The position numbers were made by a program, and so were the translations under genes. A stretch of 64,000 bases of DNA from a virus: positions 40,059-104,058 of the IMG/VR virus record IMGVR_UViG_3300020122_000089. The stretch is one strand, 5' to 3'. Below, one piece after another: positions 17,211-26,800 of the stretch. How positions within the stretch are numbered: position 1 is the stretch's first letter; each line of letters opens with the position of its first letter. The notes below the pieces were generated by a model. It searched no databases, was not told where the DNA came from, and was given only the letters and a program-made list of their open reading frames with translations.

Positions 17211-18221
17211 TCACTTAACACCAATTCCTATTAGGATTGCTACGCTTTGCGCGTCAATATCGGGGTGGTAATTATCTTCAAATGTCATCCGGATAGCTTC
17301 GCACATTGCTTGGTGTTTTTTTGGTGATGTTTCAGTGATTATTTGCGCCGCTTCTTCGGTTGAATGATTGTCTAGGTCGATACAGGTTTCACCATCACGC
17401 CAAAACACCCCCGATCGCTGTCCTTCGTAGTATCGGGCATGGCCTATTAGCGGCCTTCCTATTGCAGCCCATGAATGAATACAGTGGCCGAAACCGTCGC
17501 CGGTTGGTTTGTCATGATAAGCCCAAGATGAACGCGCCATCTTTTCTGCGATTGAGGCCACCGGAGTTAAAAACCCATCAGGGCATTTATGGCCGTAGGA
17601 TTTGAATTCGTAGCTTGGTAATAATTTTGACAGTTCGGCGAAAGGTTCATAGGATTCTGGAATTTGCGGGAGTAGATTAACAAAAGATGTAATCCTTTTC
17701 GATGCTTTTGGCGTACGGAAACGAAATATCGAAAGGCTATCAAATTCTTGTGAAATATGAACGTATTTGCCTTCCAATCGTCTGCTGGTGCTATCGAGTA
17801 TCAACGGGCTGAGTTCGTGATTGATTCCCTGCCCTGCATTGCCGAGATGGTAAAGATATTTTGCGCCAATTTCTTGTGCGAAATTGTGAAAACCTTGCTG
17901 GTTTTCTTGAACTGATGCTAGTATAAAATCAAGCGACATTGTGCGGGCGCGTTCTAGGGTAACGCCATATATTGGGTGTTCTGGATGGCATTGATCGAAT
18001 GTAATAAATAGCCCGGGTTCAACCTCTCGATATTTAGCGTCGATATTAAGGTATTGCCTAGCAAGTCGGTCGTCGCCAAAGCATTCGCCAAACCTCCATA
18101 TTCCTGCCGTCCACCATTCAAGTCCTAGTGGGGTATAAAGTTCGCATCCTAATCTGTCTTCAAATAGGCGCTGGAGGGAATAGTATAAATCTGAGTGATG
18201 TCGGTCGGCTAGGATGCGCAT
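17211..18221 (-). CDS. Putative glycosyltransferase
   Basis: 336 aa. N-terminal MRILADRHHSDLYYSLQRL and the late segment HSWAAIGRPLIGHARYYEGQ resemble two-lobed (GT-B type) phage glycosyltransferases. It forms a block with two other transferases and a methyltransferase that probably decorates virion proteins or DNA. A palindrome lies just past its stop. Confidence 0.6.
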   Translation of the reverse strand: MRILADRHHSDLYYSLQRLFEDRLGCELYTPLGLEWWTAGIWRFGECFGDDRLARQYLNIDAKYREVEPGLFITFDQCHPEHPIYGVTLERARTMSLDFILASVQENQQGFHNFAQEIGAKYLYHLGNAGQGINHELSPLILDSTSRRLEGKYVHISQEFDSLSIFRFRTPKASKRITSFVNLLPQIPESYEPFAELSKLLPSYEFKSYGHKCPDGFLTPVASIAEKMARSSWAYHDKPTGDGFGHCIHSWAAIGRPLIGHARYYEGQRSGVFWRDGETCIDLDNHSTEEAAQIITETSPKKHQAMCEAIRMTFEDNYHPDIDAQSVAILIGIGVK

Positions 18222-18227
18222 TTTAAC

Positions 18228-18806
18228 CTACCAGCAAGAAGGAGGGGTGGAACACCACCTCCTATGACGCCCCTTATTAGCCCGGCTGATCTTACGTCTT
18301 TCTTCTTCGGTGTGTCTCCGTCTCGTTCCGGCGACTGATAACTTCCTTCGCCACTCCTCAGAAAACGGTTCGCGAATCCTACCACGTAGAGATTTGGCAA
18401 TCTTGGCGGCATGTTCCGGCGTTAAGCGCCTGCCGGTATTACATAAACGATTCAGGTGTCGGGCCACGTCGGAGACGCCCTGACCGCCCGTCGTAGTGTT
18501 AGTTAATCGTAAGCCCTCTGATTTTAATTTTTTAATCCATCGCTTTTCCGCCCCGTCCGGATCGGCGACGTTACTTTCTAGTATAATCAGTCCTGGCGGC
18601 GATGAAAGTGACCGAATCCAACGGGCCCGATAGGTATCATCGGCACGCCTCACCGTGATATGTGATCTATACCGTTTTTCCGGTTCGATAGACTGGCCTA
18701 CGTATCTTATCTCACCCGTTTCCGGGTCGGTTAGTCCATATATCGAACTTCGTTTCGTTTCTATTGATTCTAACCTGCGGAGAATTGCAAGATAGTCAAT
18801 CGCCAT
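18228..18806 (-). CDS. GIY-YIG homing endonuclease
   Basis: 192 aa. The GIY-YIG module is SSIYGLTDPETGEIRYVGQS (about 17-36), with the conserved Y, VG and a following R/Y-rich helix. The C-terminal third holds NUMOD3-like repeats (TPEHAAKIAKSLRGR, SEEWRRKLSVAGTRRRHTEE) that bind DNA in such enzymes. Free-standing between two glycosyltransferase genes; same strand as its neighbours. Confidence 0.85.
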   Translation of the reverse strand: MAIDYLAILRRLESIETKRSSIYGLTDPETGEIRYVGQSIEPEKRYRSHITVRRADDTYRARWIRSLSSPPGLIILESNVADPDGAEKRWIKKLKSEGLRLTNTTTGGQGVSDVARHLNRLCNTGRRLTPEHAAKIAKSLRGRIREPFSEEWRRKLSVAGTRRRHTEEERRKISRANKGRHRRWCSTPPSCW

Positions 18807-18827
18807 TTATTACACCGTATAGCCTAC

Positions 18828-19832
18828 CTAGCCTAAAAACGCCTTCCACTCTTTTGCTATCTTTTCCTTTCCAAAAAGCTCAATAGCAATCCTGCGCTGT
18901 GCTTGAGATTGCCAATAGGCAGTTTCTTTACTCGATAATAGGCTTGACAGGATATTTCTTGCCTTTTTAGGATCGTCAGACCAGTATTGCGTAATTTGAT
19001 GTCCTTCAAATAGGTCGGGACCGTAAGGAAATACCTGCATCCAGGAAGGGCCTATAGATACCACCGGAATACCCGTCATCATCGCTTCGATTAGCCCTAG
19101 CGTATAACTGGCGGGCTGTGTCCCGCAATATAAGTACGCCCTGTTACATCGAAGCGATTGCTTCATGTCGTCAAAGGACATTTCGCCTTTTCCACGGATA
19201 GATTCAGAGCCAGGCCCAATGGCTACGGCGTCTAATCCTTCGGTTGCTTCATCCCAGAAACTCCAGTTCGTATATGGCTCTCTCTGAAAAAGATTTTGAG
19301 TAATATTTATGACGGCGGGGATTTGGCCGGTCCAACCTTTCCATTCTTCTGGGTCTTTATAAAATCTAATCCTGGCATCAGACCCAGCATATCCCGGAAT
19401 GTTTACCTCCTTTGGCGAATATCTGACAATTTGAAGACCCTCTTTTCTAAGTGGCGCCATCATCCTTTCATTGCTTTCTACTGACTGCCCGACCGTTCTC
19501 CATATCACCCGCTTGTGTTTAATCCTGCTCCATTGGGGAAAAATCCAAGCGTGTTCGTAGTGATGGCATATAATCGTGTCGCACCAGTCAAGTATGTCAT
19601 CTGGTATGTACTGTTTTGCTGCTGCGATATTATCCTGCGTATTTAACCCATCAACTATAGCCTGTAATTCTGGATGGTGTTTGACATCTGGTAATGCCGG
19701 GCGTTTTGGGTCGTGCGGGTGTGCGGGGTTGATGTATCCGCCAAGGCTAAAGCAATCATACCCAAGTTCGGATAAGAGTTTTAATTGGTCAAATTCCTCC
19801 ACACTATGAGCAAGGAGCAGTAGTATGTTCAT
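18828..19832 (-). CDS. Glycosyltransferase (GT-B fold)
   Basis: 334 aa. The start MNILLLLAHSVEEFDQLKLL is a first Rossmann strand, and the late AYLYCGTQPASYTLGLIEAM with TGIPVVSIGP is the donor-sugar binding end typical of GT-B enzymes. The ATG is 4-5 nt after GGAAAG in a palindrome with one extra T (19835-19849). Member of the glycan block. Confidence 0.75.
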   Translation of the reverse strand: MNILLLLAHSVEEFDQLKLLSELGYDCFSLGGYINPAHPHDPKRPALPDVKHHPELQAIVDGLNTQDNIAAAKQYIPDDILDWCDTIICHHYEHAWIFPQWSRIKHKRVIWRTVGQSVESNERMMAPLRKEGLQIVRYSPKEVNIPGYAGSDARIRFYKDPEEWKGWTGQIPAVINITQNLFQREPYTNWSFWDEATEGLDAVAIGPGSESIRGKGEMSFDDMKQSLRCNRAYLYCGTQPASYTLGLIEAMMTGIPVVSIGPSWMQVFPYGPDLFEGHQITQYWSDDPKKARNILSSLLSSKETAYWQSQAQRRIAIELFGKEKIAKEWKAFLG

Positions 19833-19852
19833 AATTCTTTCCGGAAGAATTT

Positions 19853-20578
19853 CTATCGCTTCACAGCCTTAAAGCCGCCGGGCCCTTCTGGCGGACCTTC
19901 AAATGTTAAGACGTGCGTTTTATCTAAAAGCCAATATAGTTCGGTTTGTGTTTTACCATTGCAGGGGTGCCATTCGCCTACGATTATTGGAACCTCTACT
20001 GCCGACGTGTCTTCTAATGCTGACCACTCGCAACCTTCGCAGTCCATTTTTAGAAAGCCGATCTCGCCATACGACCTAACGATTTCAGAAATAGAAATGC
20101 AAGGAACTTCTTCTTCTTCAAATGCTACGCCGGTAGCGCCGGCGCCGGTGACTAAAGAGGCGTTGCCAATAAACGCATGGTGGTTAGCGTTTTCTGAGCC
20201 TTGATATCGCCAGCGGATTTTTGTAGAATCAACATCAGGGCCTGCAACGCCTACTGGAAGTACCATTACTTGCTGCGTTAGATTGTTTTCTTGAATGTTC
20301 AATCTTAGTAAGGTGACATTTTCGGGGACTGGTTCTATACATAGCACTATAAGGTCTGGATTATCCATCGCCATTGCAATGCCAACAGAGCCAATGTGCG
20401 ATCCTATATCCACCGCTAACCCTGATTGCGGGGCGTTTTCTTTTAAGTGATATTCATCTGCCGCCATTGAGGATTGAATTGTATTCCAATCGTTTGTTTC
20501 GAGACGGTAGTGCATGTGCGCGATGTTGCCATGCGGGGTTATAAAATCCTGTATTGCTTGTTCGTAGTGAATTCGCAT
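19853..20578 (-). CDS. FkbM-like methyltransferase
   Basis: 241 aa. AdoMet motif I is VDIGSHIGSVGIAMA (about 56-70), then the acidic loop IEPVPENVTLLRLNI, and FLKMDCEGCEWSAL matches the FkbM family signature (K-D-EG-E). It probably O-methylates a sugar added by the flanking transferases. It overlaps the preceding gene by one base. Confidence 0.85.
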   Translation of the reverse strand: MRIHYEQAIQDFITPHGNIAHMHYRLETNDWNTIQSSMAADEYHLKENAPQSGLAVDIGSHIGSVGIAMAMDNPDLIVLCIEPVPENVTLLRLNIQENNLTQQVMVLPVGVAGPDVDSTKIRWRYQGSENANHHAFIGNASLVTGAGATGVAFEEEEVPCISISEIVRSYGEIGFLKMDCEGCEWSALEDTSAVEVPIIVGEWHPCNGKTQTELYWLLDKTHVLTFEGPPEGPGGFKAVKR

Positions 20579-21795
20579 CAGATTACCGCTGCTCCGCTTA
20601 TTTCAGTTGAATCTACTTCTAAGAATGGCTCGGCGTGAAATTCTCTCGCGCTGTTAATATCCACTTCCACTTCTTCTAGGAACGGACGCCAGTATTTATC
20701 TCTCACTACCTGCCAAGAGAGTTCTTGTTTTACAGTTTCAGCAGCTTGCAGTCCTTGTTCTGCGTATAAATCTTGATTGAGATAAATCTCTTTAATTGCT
20801 CGCGTAATTGCCGGTATAGAGGGAATTGCTTGCCAGCAGGCATTCATATTCCAGAATCTTTGTACGCTTGGTACTTTAATTCCAGCAAAAAGGTATTCTG
20901 GGCTTGCAGAGAAATCATGAACGATAACGGGCGTTCCGCATGCCTGTGCCTCCGCTTGGCAAAGGCCAAATCCTTCGCCATATGACGCCCCTAGTAAAAC
21001 ATCGGCGGCACTGTACATCATCGCCATGCGGTCATCGGATAATCCCATCGCTATGTCGTAGTCTGGCGTGTTGCAGGTGCAATCACCTAACCCGAGATTG
21101 CGGACTAAATCGTTTAAGTCAAGGCCGCCATCATTTGTAGTGGGGGTTAATGCGGTATGTAATAGCAAATCTGAATCGGGATATTCTTTGTGGAATGCGG
21201 CAAATGCTGCCATTTGTTCTGGAAATGCTTTCCTTGAAGGATAGTAGAAGTTTGCTGCCGCTATCAAGCAAATGAATTTATCCTCGCGAATTCCTAATTC
21301 CTTACGGGCCGCTTTTTTGTCTCTGGGGTAATAAATATCTGTATTAATCGCATGTGGAATGTAGATGCTAGGGATGCCAGACTTCCGCATTTCGCGTTTA
21401 CCAAATTGCGACATTGCTACAACATGTTTCGCTTCTTTCAGTATCCTTACCAATCGAGGAGGTGTCGGTATTGAATCTACCGGACTATAAGTGATCCAAG
21501 GAACACTGAACAGTCTTGGGAAGTCGCGGCTAAGCGTCCAAACATCGTGGAACGAGATTAAGCAGTCGGCCCTAGTAACCTTTACGTGCTCGCCAACTAT
21601 ATCATGACCCCAACTATCACGAAATGTTGGGAGGTATTCAACATCGTCAATCCTAGCCGGGCCGCCTTTATACCCCCAATGCGGCATGAAAAATACCTCA
21701 TGCCCTAAATCCTTAAAGGCACGGATAAGGAAGCGGGACTGAGTGCCGTATCCAGAGTTCACAAAATGGGCCACGGAGGACAAAAGGATTCGCAT
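20578..21795 (-). CDS. Glycosyltransferase, GT4-like
   Basis: 405 aa. N-terminal Gly-rich start (SSVAHFVNSGYGTQSRFLIR), central VAMSQFGKREMRKSG, and the C-terminal E-x7-E type motif EGFGLCQAEAQACGTPVIV that contacts the nucleotide sugar. ATG 21795 has GGAAG of a palindrome (21802-21815) 8 nt upstream. Likely transfers a sugar onto a virion or DNA acceptor. Confidence 0.85.
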   Translation of the reverse strand: MRILLSSVAHFVNSGYGTQSRFLIRAFKDLGHEVFFMPHWGYKGGPARIDDVEYLPTFRDSWGHDIVGEHVKVTRADCLISFHDVWTLSRDFPRLFSVPWITYSPVDSIPTPPRLVRILKEAKHVVAMSQFGKREMRKSGIPSIYIPHAINTDIYYPRDKKAARKELGIREDKFICLIAAANFYYPSRKAFPEQMAAFAAFHKEYPDSDLLLHTALTPTTNDGGLDLNDLVRNLGLGDCTCNTPDYDIAMGLSDDRMAMMYSAADVLLGASYGEGFGLCQAEAQACGTPVIVHDFSASPEYLFAGIKVPSVQRFWNMNACWQAIPSIPAITRAIKEIYLNQDLYAEQGLQAAETVKQELSWQVVRDKYWRPFLEEVEVDINSAREFHAEPFLEVDSTEISGAAVI

Positions 21796-21796
21796 T

Positions 21797-21925
21797 TTAA
21801 TTTCTTCCGGAAGATTTCTTTCTTTCGACGTGTCGCAATATCAAGTATACGATAAAAGCCCCTACCGCAGCGCAAATCACCGCTGCGCTGAATATTTCAA
21901 GCATGTCTCGAAACGGATGGTTCAT
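21797..21925 (-). CDS. Single-span small membrane protein
   Basis: 42 aa. One hydrophobic helix (IFSAAVICAAVGAFIVYLIL) is flanked by a charged C-terminus that ends SSGRN, encoded by the palindrome at 21802-21815. Its ATG overlaps the TGA of the preceding gene (ATGA), which suggests coupled translation. Function unknown. Confidence 0.6.
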   Translation of the reverse strand: MNHPFRDMLEIFSAAVICAAVGAFIVYLILRHVERKKSSGRN

Positions 21926-22614
21926 CGCGGCATATTACGAAAGCTACGCACCGGATCGAATCCGTGCTGCGCAATACGGTATTTATCAGGAACTGTACCT
22001 GGATCGCCCTGTCGCGCCAATTGATTGCCTAGGTACATTGCAATTTCCTGAAAGGCGGTGTAGGGTTCAACCATTTTATAGAACTGGAAGTCTTTCAGGC
22101 AATCGTTTGGTATAAGGTTCAGGTATCGAGATTCATCTCTGGTAATAGTTAATACCGGAACGCCGAGTTCGATAAACAGAGGATGTATTTCTATCGGTGG
22201 ATTATTTAGAAAATCTTCGCGACGTTTGCGATTCCAGTTAAGCCCGCGTTGACGACCTAGCCGTCCGATAAGTCTGCGCTCTCGTTTTAATTCATCGCGA
22301 TAGCTCGGAGATGATTCCCTCAGCCCGTCTACGTTATAGACGCTAATCGGGTTTTTCTGCTCGCCTATAGATATGCGAATACAGGGATACAACCTGCCGC
22401 AAAATCCTACTATTACACGCTCGTTCATTTCTTTAAATTTATCATTTGAAGTCCATCCCCATCGTGAAATTTGCTCAGTAAGTTTTCGCGGTGGTTTATT
22501 TTTTAGGCGCTCATAATCTACGGTGAAACTACGGCGGTTATAATGTAGCTTTGGATCCAATCCAAAACCCATAGCGCCGTCATAGTAATCCTTTTTACCG
22601 CCGTGAATTTTCAT
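21922..22614 (-). CDS. Conserved-looking phage protein, unknown
   Basis: 230 aa, starting MKIHGGKKDYYDGAMGFGLD. Aromatic and basic, with a possible CGRLYPCI pair. It starts 5 nt after the GGAAG of an exact palindrome (22618-22631), which also forms the stop region of the DNA methyltransferase. No family assigned; it stands between DNA methylation and glycan genes. Confidence 0.6.
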   Translation of the reverse strand: MKIHGGKKDYYDGAMGFGLDPKLHYNRRSFTVDYERLKNKPPRKLTEQISRWGWTSNDKFKEMNERVIVGFCGRLYPCIRISIGEQKNPISVYNVDGLRESSPSYRDELKRERRLIGRLGRQRGLNWNRKRREDFLNNPPIEIHPLFIELGVPVLTITRDESRYLNLIPNDCLKDFQFYKMVEPYTAFQEIAMYLGNQLARQGDPGTVPDKYRIAQHGFDPVRSFRNMPR

Positions 22615-23475
22615 TTATTCTTCCGGAAGAAACATATCCAACAACGAGTGTTTGGGTTTTATCAGCGACACTGGATGAATAGCGATAGGTGGTATATCCA
22701 TCTGCTCAATATCACAATCTGAATGGTTGCCATTACCGGAGGATAAATCAAGCACTTCTTGATTCATTCTATTGGCGGCGATTTCACAATAGCGCTCTTC
22801 GATTTCGATGCCAATGGCATGGAATCCCAAATTCTTAGCAGCTCGAAGAGTAGTACCGGATCCAAGGAACGGATCAAGGACAATACCGTCAGGCGGCATG
22901 GAAAGTGATAGCAGATGGGTAAATAAAGATAAAGGCTTTTGAGTTGGGTGGTCTAACTTGCCGGGCTGGCCATGGCGGTAACTATCAGCCTTAAAATAAT
23001 TTGGGCACGTCCCGGGACGTAAATTATTCCAGGATTTACCGGTTTTATACGCAAACACGCAAAGCTCCACACCAGAATCAAATCCAGCATGCGGTGCTGC
23101 TGGGACTGGTACGGCCTTAACCAGGACAAATGGCCTGGTCTTCCAACCTTCCCCTTCTAGCGTTGAGACAATGTCACCGAATTGTCGATGTCCGCACCAA
23201 GCGTAAATTGTATTGCTACATAAACGTGAGGCTAGTAAGATCGACCCAACTGCGCGGGCGGTACTGGCGCCCCAGTCGCTATCGTCGTTGAAAAAATCAA
23301 GTGAACGTTTCCCTTTACCCGGTTGGCGCACATGGGTGGCGCTGTTACCTAGACTAATCGAGTAAGGCGGGTCGGTTAATACTAGATCGACGGGTTCTAG
23401 CCGTGGGAGGATTTCCCTACAATCGCCGTGGTAGATTGTAATTCCACCATGTTCATAGTAGGGCGTCAACGGCAT
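22615..23475 (-). CDS. DNA adenine or N4-cytosine methyltransferase
   Basis: 286 aa from ATG 23475. The catalytic motif TDPPYS (about 34-39) precedes the AdoMet motif DPFLGSGTTLRAAK (about 208-221), the beta-class order, with HPTQKP before it. It probably methylates phage DNA against host restriction. The promoter places the start after an upstream in-frame ATG (23511). The C-terminus (DMFLPEE) is encoded by a palindrome. Confidence 0.9.
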   Translation of the reverse strand: MPLTPYYEHGGITIYHGDCREILPRLEPVDLVLTDPPYSISLGNSATHVRQPGKGKRSLDFFNDDSDWGASTARAVGSILLASRLCSNTIYAWCGHRQFGDIVSTLEGEGWKTRPFVLVKAVPVPAAPHAGFDSGVELCVFAYKTGKSWNNLRPGTCPNYFKADSYRHGQPGKLDHPTQKPLSLFTHLLSLSMPPDGIVLDPFLGSGTTLRAAKNLGFHAIGIEIEERYCEIAANRMNQEVLDLSSGNGNHSDCDIEQMDIPPIAIHPVSLIKPKHSLLDMFLPEE

Positions 23476-23482
23476 GATAAGA

Positions 23483-23511
23483 AGTATAACACAAATCAAA
23501 AACATTTGCAA
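23483..23511 (-). promoter_or_regulatory. Sigma-70-like promoter of the DNA methyltransferase
   Basis: Minus strand TTGCAA (23511-23506), 17 nt, TATACT (23488-23483), and ATG 23475 after 7 nt. An exact palindrome (23547-23560) lies upstream. Confidence 0.7.
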
Positions 23512-23585
23512 GTGTTATTTTTGCGGCCGACCGCCCCTTCCTCCGTTTCTTCCGGAAGAAGGGGCAAATCGGGTTAGTTCGGTGA

Positions 23586-23861
23586 TTAGTATCGCCCTTC
23601 AAGTCGGATGCGATACAGTGTAGCGGTGCGGACGCCCGGACTAAGTTGCAGAATCAGCTTGTTACCACTGATCTGATACGTAGTAGGCGCCGATCCGTTA
23701 TATGACTCAACATCGAAGTCATCGATCTTCGTGATATAACGGGCCGTTATAGTGCCTGGACCGGAGTCGGTCGCAAGCGCTGTTGCGGTCCACCGCTCTA
23801 TCTTCTTGGTGCCCGCGTAATCGGGAGCCAAGGTGTCGACCAATGTCGGTGTAAACGCCAT
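23586..23861 (-). CDS. Small beta-rich head protein, unknown
   Basis: 91 aa, directly behind the capsid gene with a strong Shine-Dalgarno site (AAGGAGGAG). The sequence alternates short strands (NKLILQLSPGVRTATLYRIRL), as expected for a capsid decoration or stabilising protein. That role is inferred from position. Confidence 0.6.
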   Translation of the reverse strand: MAFTPTLVDTLAPDYAGTKKIERWTATALATDSGPGTITARYITKIDDFDVESYNGSAPTTYQISGNKLILQLSPGVRTATLYRIRLEGRY

Positions 23862-23888
23862 GATATGGCTCCTCCTTCTTTTTCCAGA

Positions 23889-26800
23889 TTACGCGAATGC
23901 TACGGCCGGTCCTGGCAGGTTTGTAATGTCGGAATTACTAATGAGCCAGTGGCAGCCGAAGCGGGTAGCCCCGCCTTGTGTTAGCTTATGGTTCGATTTT
24001 CCATAAGAGCAGACTATCGCATCGCCTATTTTAGGCGCCTCTTCGTTTAGTCGTTCACGCTGATTATCTTGCGCCCTGTTTGGGTTCTCACCATTCAAGT
24101 CTATTAGAAGAGGTTTTCGCATATCATTATCTCTAACAATATGGCCCCATCGGTGGAGGTCGTACTTACAGCCAAGGAACCCTATCCACTGATCGTAATA
24201 AGTCCCCCCGCTGGTGTACTGCCTGACCTGAAGCGTATCACGCGCATACGCCCCGAACTTCATTCATCTGTAATCTCCGGTTTTCACCGGAGTGTCGGAC
24301 TATATTATCGGCTGTAAACATTACAGTCGCCGGGCGCTCTAGCTGGTAAATTAAAGGGACTAAACCCTTCCAGTAGTCTCTACACCTTCCGAGGGTGTAC
24401 CCTCGACTTGGCTCGGTATTACCATACTATTTATTTCGTTTAGGCTTCACCGAATTCACCCGGTTAATTTCCCCTAGCATCACTGCTAGGTGAGCCAATT
24501 GTTAGTTTAGCTCGTACACATTGATTTCCGCCGGATTCACACCGTACGTCCTGTCCGGGTCAATCGCGACATGGGTTTCCCAGGTAATGCCTTCTCCAAA
24601 TTTCACGTCAGTGAACGTTTTGTTACTTCCCTTTCGGGAGGGTATATCATTTCTGTATACCTCTGTATGTTTCCATACAGCCCAGACTATCTCATATTCT
24701 CACTTGACAATGGCGCCTGTTTCATGTTATAATGTTTGGCATTATGCCACAAAAATTCGGACGCTTAACTGTTCTGGGTAGGTCTTACAACAATCCATCT
24801 AAATTTCAATTCGCCAGATGGACCTGTTTATGCGATTGCGGAAACATCGTAGAGCCACTTGCAATTCATGTGCGATCTGGAAACACCCAATCCTGCGGAT
24901 GCTTGCAGCGCGAAGCTGCGAGCAGACAGGGTAAGGCGAATGCTACGCATGGACTGTCGGGTACGCCTGAGGCCTACATCTACTATGCAATGCTTCAAAG
25001 GTGTTTTAACCCGGAGCATCCTAGCTATCAAAACTATGGCGGCCGTGGTATTACGGTATGTGAAAGATGGATTGGTGCTGAAGGATTGGCCAACTTTCTC
25101 GCCGATCTCGGGCCGCGCCCTAGTTCTGATTTGACACTCGAACGCAAGAATAACGATGGAAACTACGATCCCGATAATTGTAAATGGGATACACGCGATA
25201 ATCAGAATCGCAATTATCGTCGCAACCGATTTCTTACCTTTAATGAAAAGACGCAGTGTATCGCCGATTGGGCCAGCGAAACAGGTCTCTCTCATGATAC
25301 AATTAGCTATCGGTTGGCTCATGGATGGTCCGTCGAAAAGACTCTAACTACACCTACCAAAAACAGTCTCAAGTAAGAACCGGGGCGTTATTAGGCTCTT
25401 ATTGGATTGACTCCTCAAGCCTTAGTCGTTGCACCTGCCCGCCTACTTTTACGTCATTCGGCGAGATTGGCTCAGGATTTCCATGTCTCAAATTAACGAG
25501 ATTTAGGATTCCCTGAATTAACCCCGTTTGCTTACAGATGTTACCACCTGTAGGGACTTCTTTACAGAAATCCATTCTTAGCGATCCACCGCCCCCGTCA
25601 AAACGTTGCAAATTATATCCGTTCGTTGCTGTTATCCGGCCTACGCCGAAACTGGTCATTTCTGCCAGTTTCTTGCGGTTATTTTTCCCGCAAGACCAGA
25701 ACATTGCATCATCCTTATAGGATGTCGCCTCATTTGTTCGTTCACGCTGATTTCTTCCGGAAGAAACCTTGCGCCTCGTTGGCATTTCAGCCTCCGGGTC
25801 GATTACAGGCGATTTGCATCCCCGTATCACTACAGGACGGTCCAGGATTCCAGACATGTAGGCAGCTTTTTGGGTCGGGGAGGAAAGGATCAAAGTGTTA
25901 CCTGGGTTGTCGGTCCGATACCTGAGGCTAAAGTGCACCTCTACGAGCAATGCTACCTGCAATCTCTGTTGAGATGCATTTAGAACAATGCTCTTTAGGT
26001 ATGGACGGTTGGATCTGAGTTGACCTTGGATTTCCCCCTTATGTGTTAGCTTACGATTTTTCTTTTCGTAAGAACAGACTATCGCATCATCCTGACGTGC
26101 ATACAGGACGCCTTCTCGTTTAGTCGTTCACGGTAGATTCTTCCGGAAGAATTATCCTTCCGCCCTATCAGCATTGCAGCTTTTAAGTCGATCAGAGAAG
26201 GTTTTCTATTCATCGTCACCGATGAATGCACCCGAGATTGAGTGTCATTGTTTACAAGATCGGTCACAATCTGTTACCTCTTCCTTGTGGAAGCGGGCGA
26301 GTCGTTTCCGCTCACCTCTGCATGTTACCATGCAGTTCAGACTATATCTTTCTGAGTTTTCTTGATAAGCATTCTTAGCGCCTCCGTATCCGGAAAACCC
26401 TTCTTGATTAGGTAATGAATCGCCGCCGCTTTTACGTTCAATGTTTCAGCCCAAGCGGTGATACATTGCGTAACGTCATCGAGTGTTATCATGTGATTAC
26501 GCCGCGTATTACGCATCTGCTCTTTCTTGGTTGCCCACTTCACATTCCCTGGTTCGTAATTGCCGTTGTTGTCAATGCGCTCAAGAGAATGTTCTGGTGA
26601 TGGCCTTTCACCTACATCGGCGATCCAGTTTTCAAAGCCGTGCTCGCCAATCCACCTATCGGCAACCTTTATGCCACGTCCACCGTAATTTGGATAAGAA
26701 ATCCCCGATTTTCTACGGCAGCGTGTAAGCATGGCGCAGTACAATTCATACTCCACCGTATGCGAACGTCCATGCGTTCGGTTACCTGCCGCGGCGGCTT

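Larger units (their letters stand above)
24615..25540 (-). ncRNA. Group I intron 8 of the capsid gene, with antisense HNH gene
   Basis: P (TTAATTCAGGGAATCCTAAA), Q (AATCCTGAGCCAA) and R (GTGCAACGACTAAGGC) lie at 25525-25415, S (GAGATAGTCTGGG) at about 24692-24680. Between R and S, where P8 belongs, a complete HNH gene is inserted on the opposite strand. Confidence 0.85.

Noticed and set aside
25399-25962. A 187-codon minus-strand frame treated as one gene
   Set aside because: It is two capsid exons joined through a compact group I intron whose frame happens to be open.
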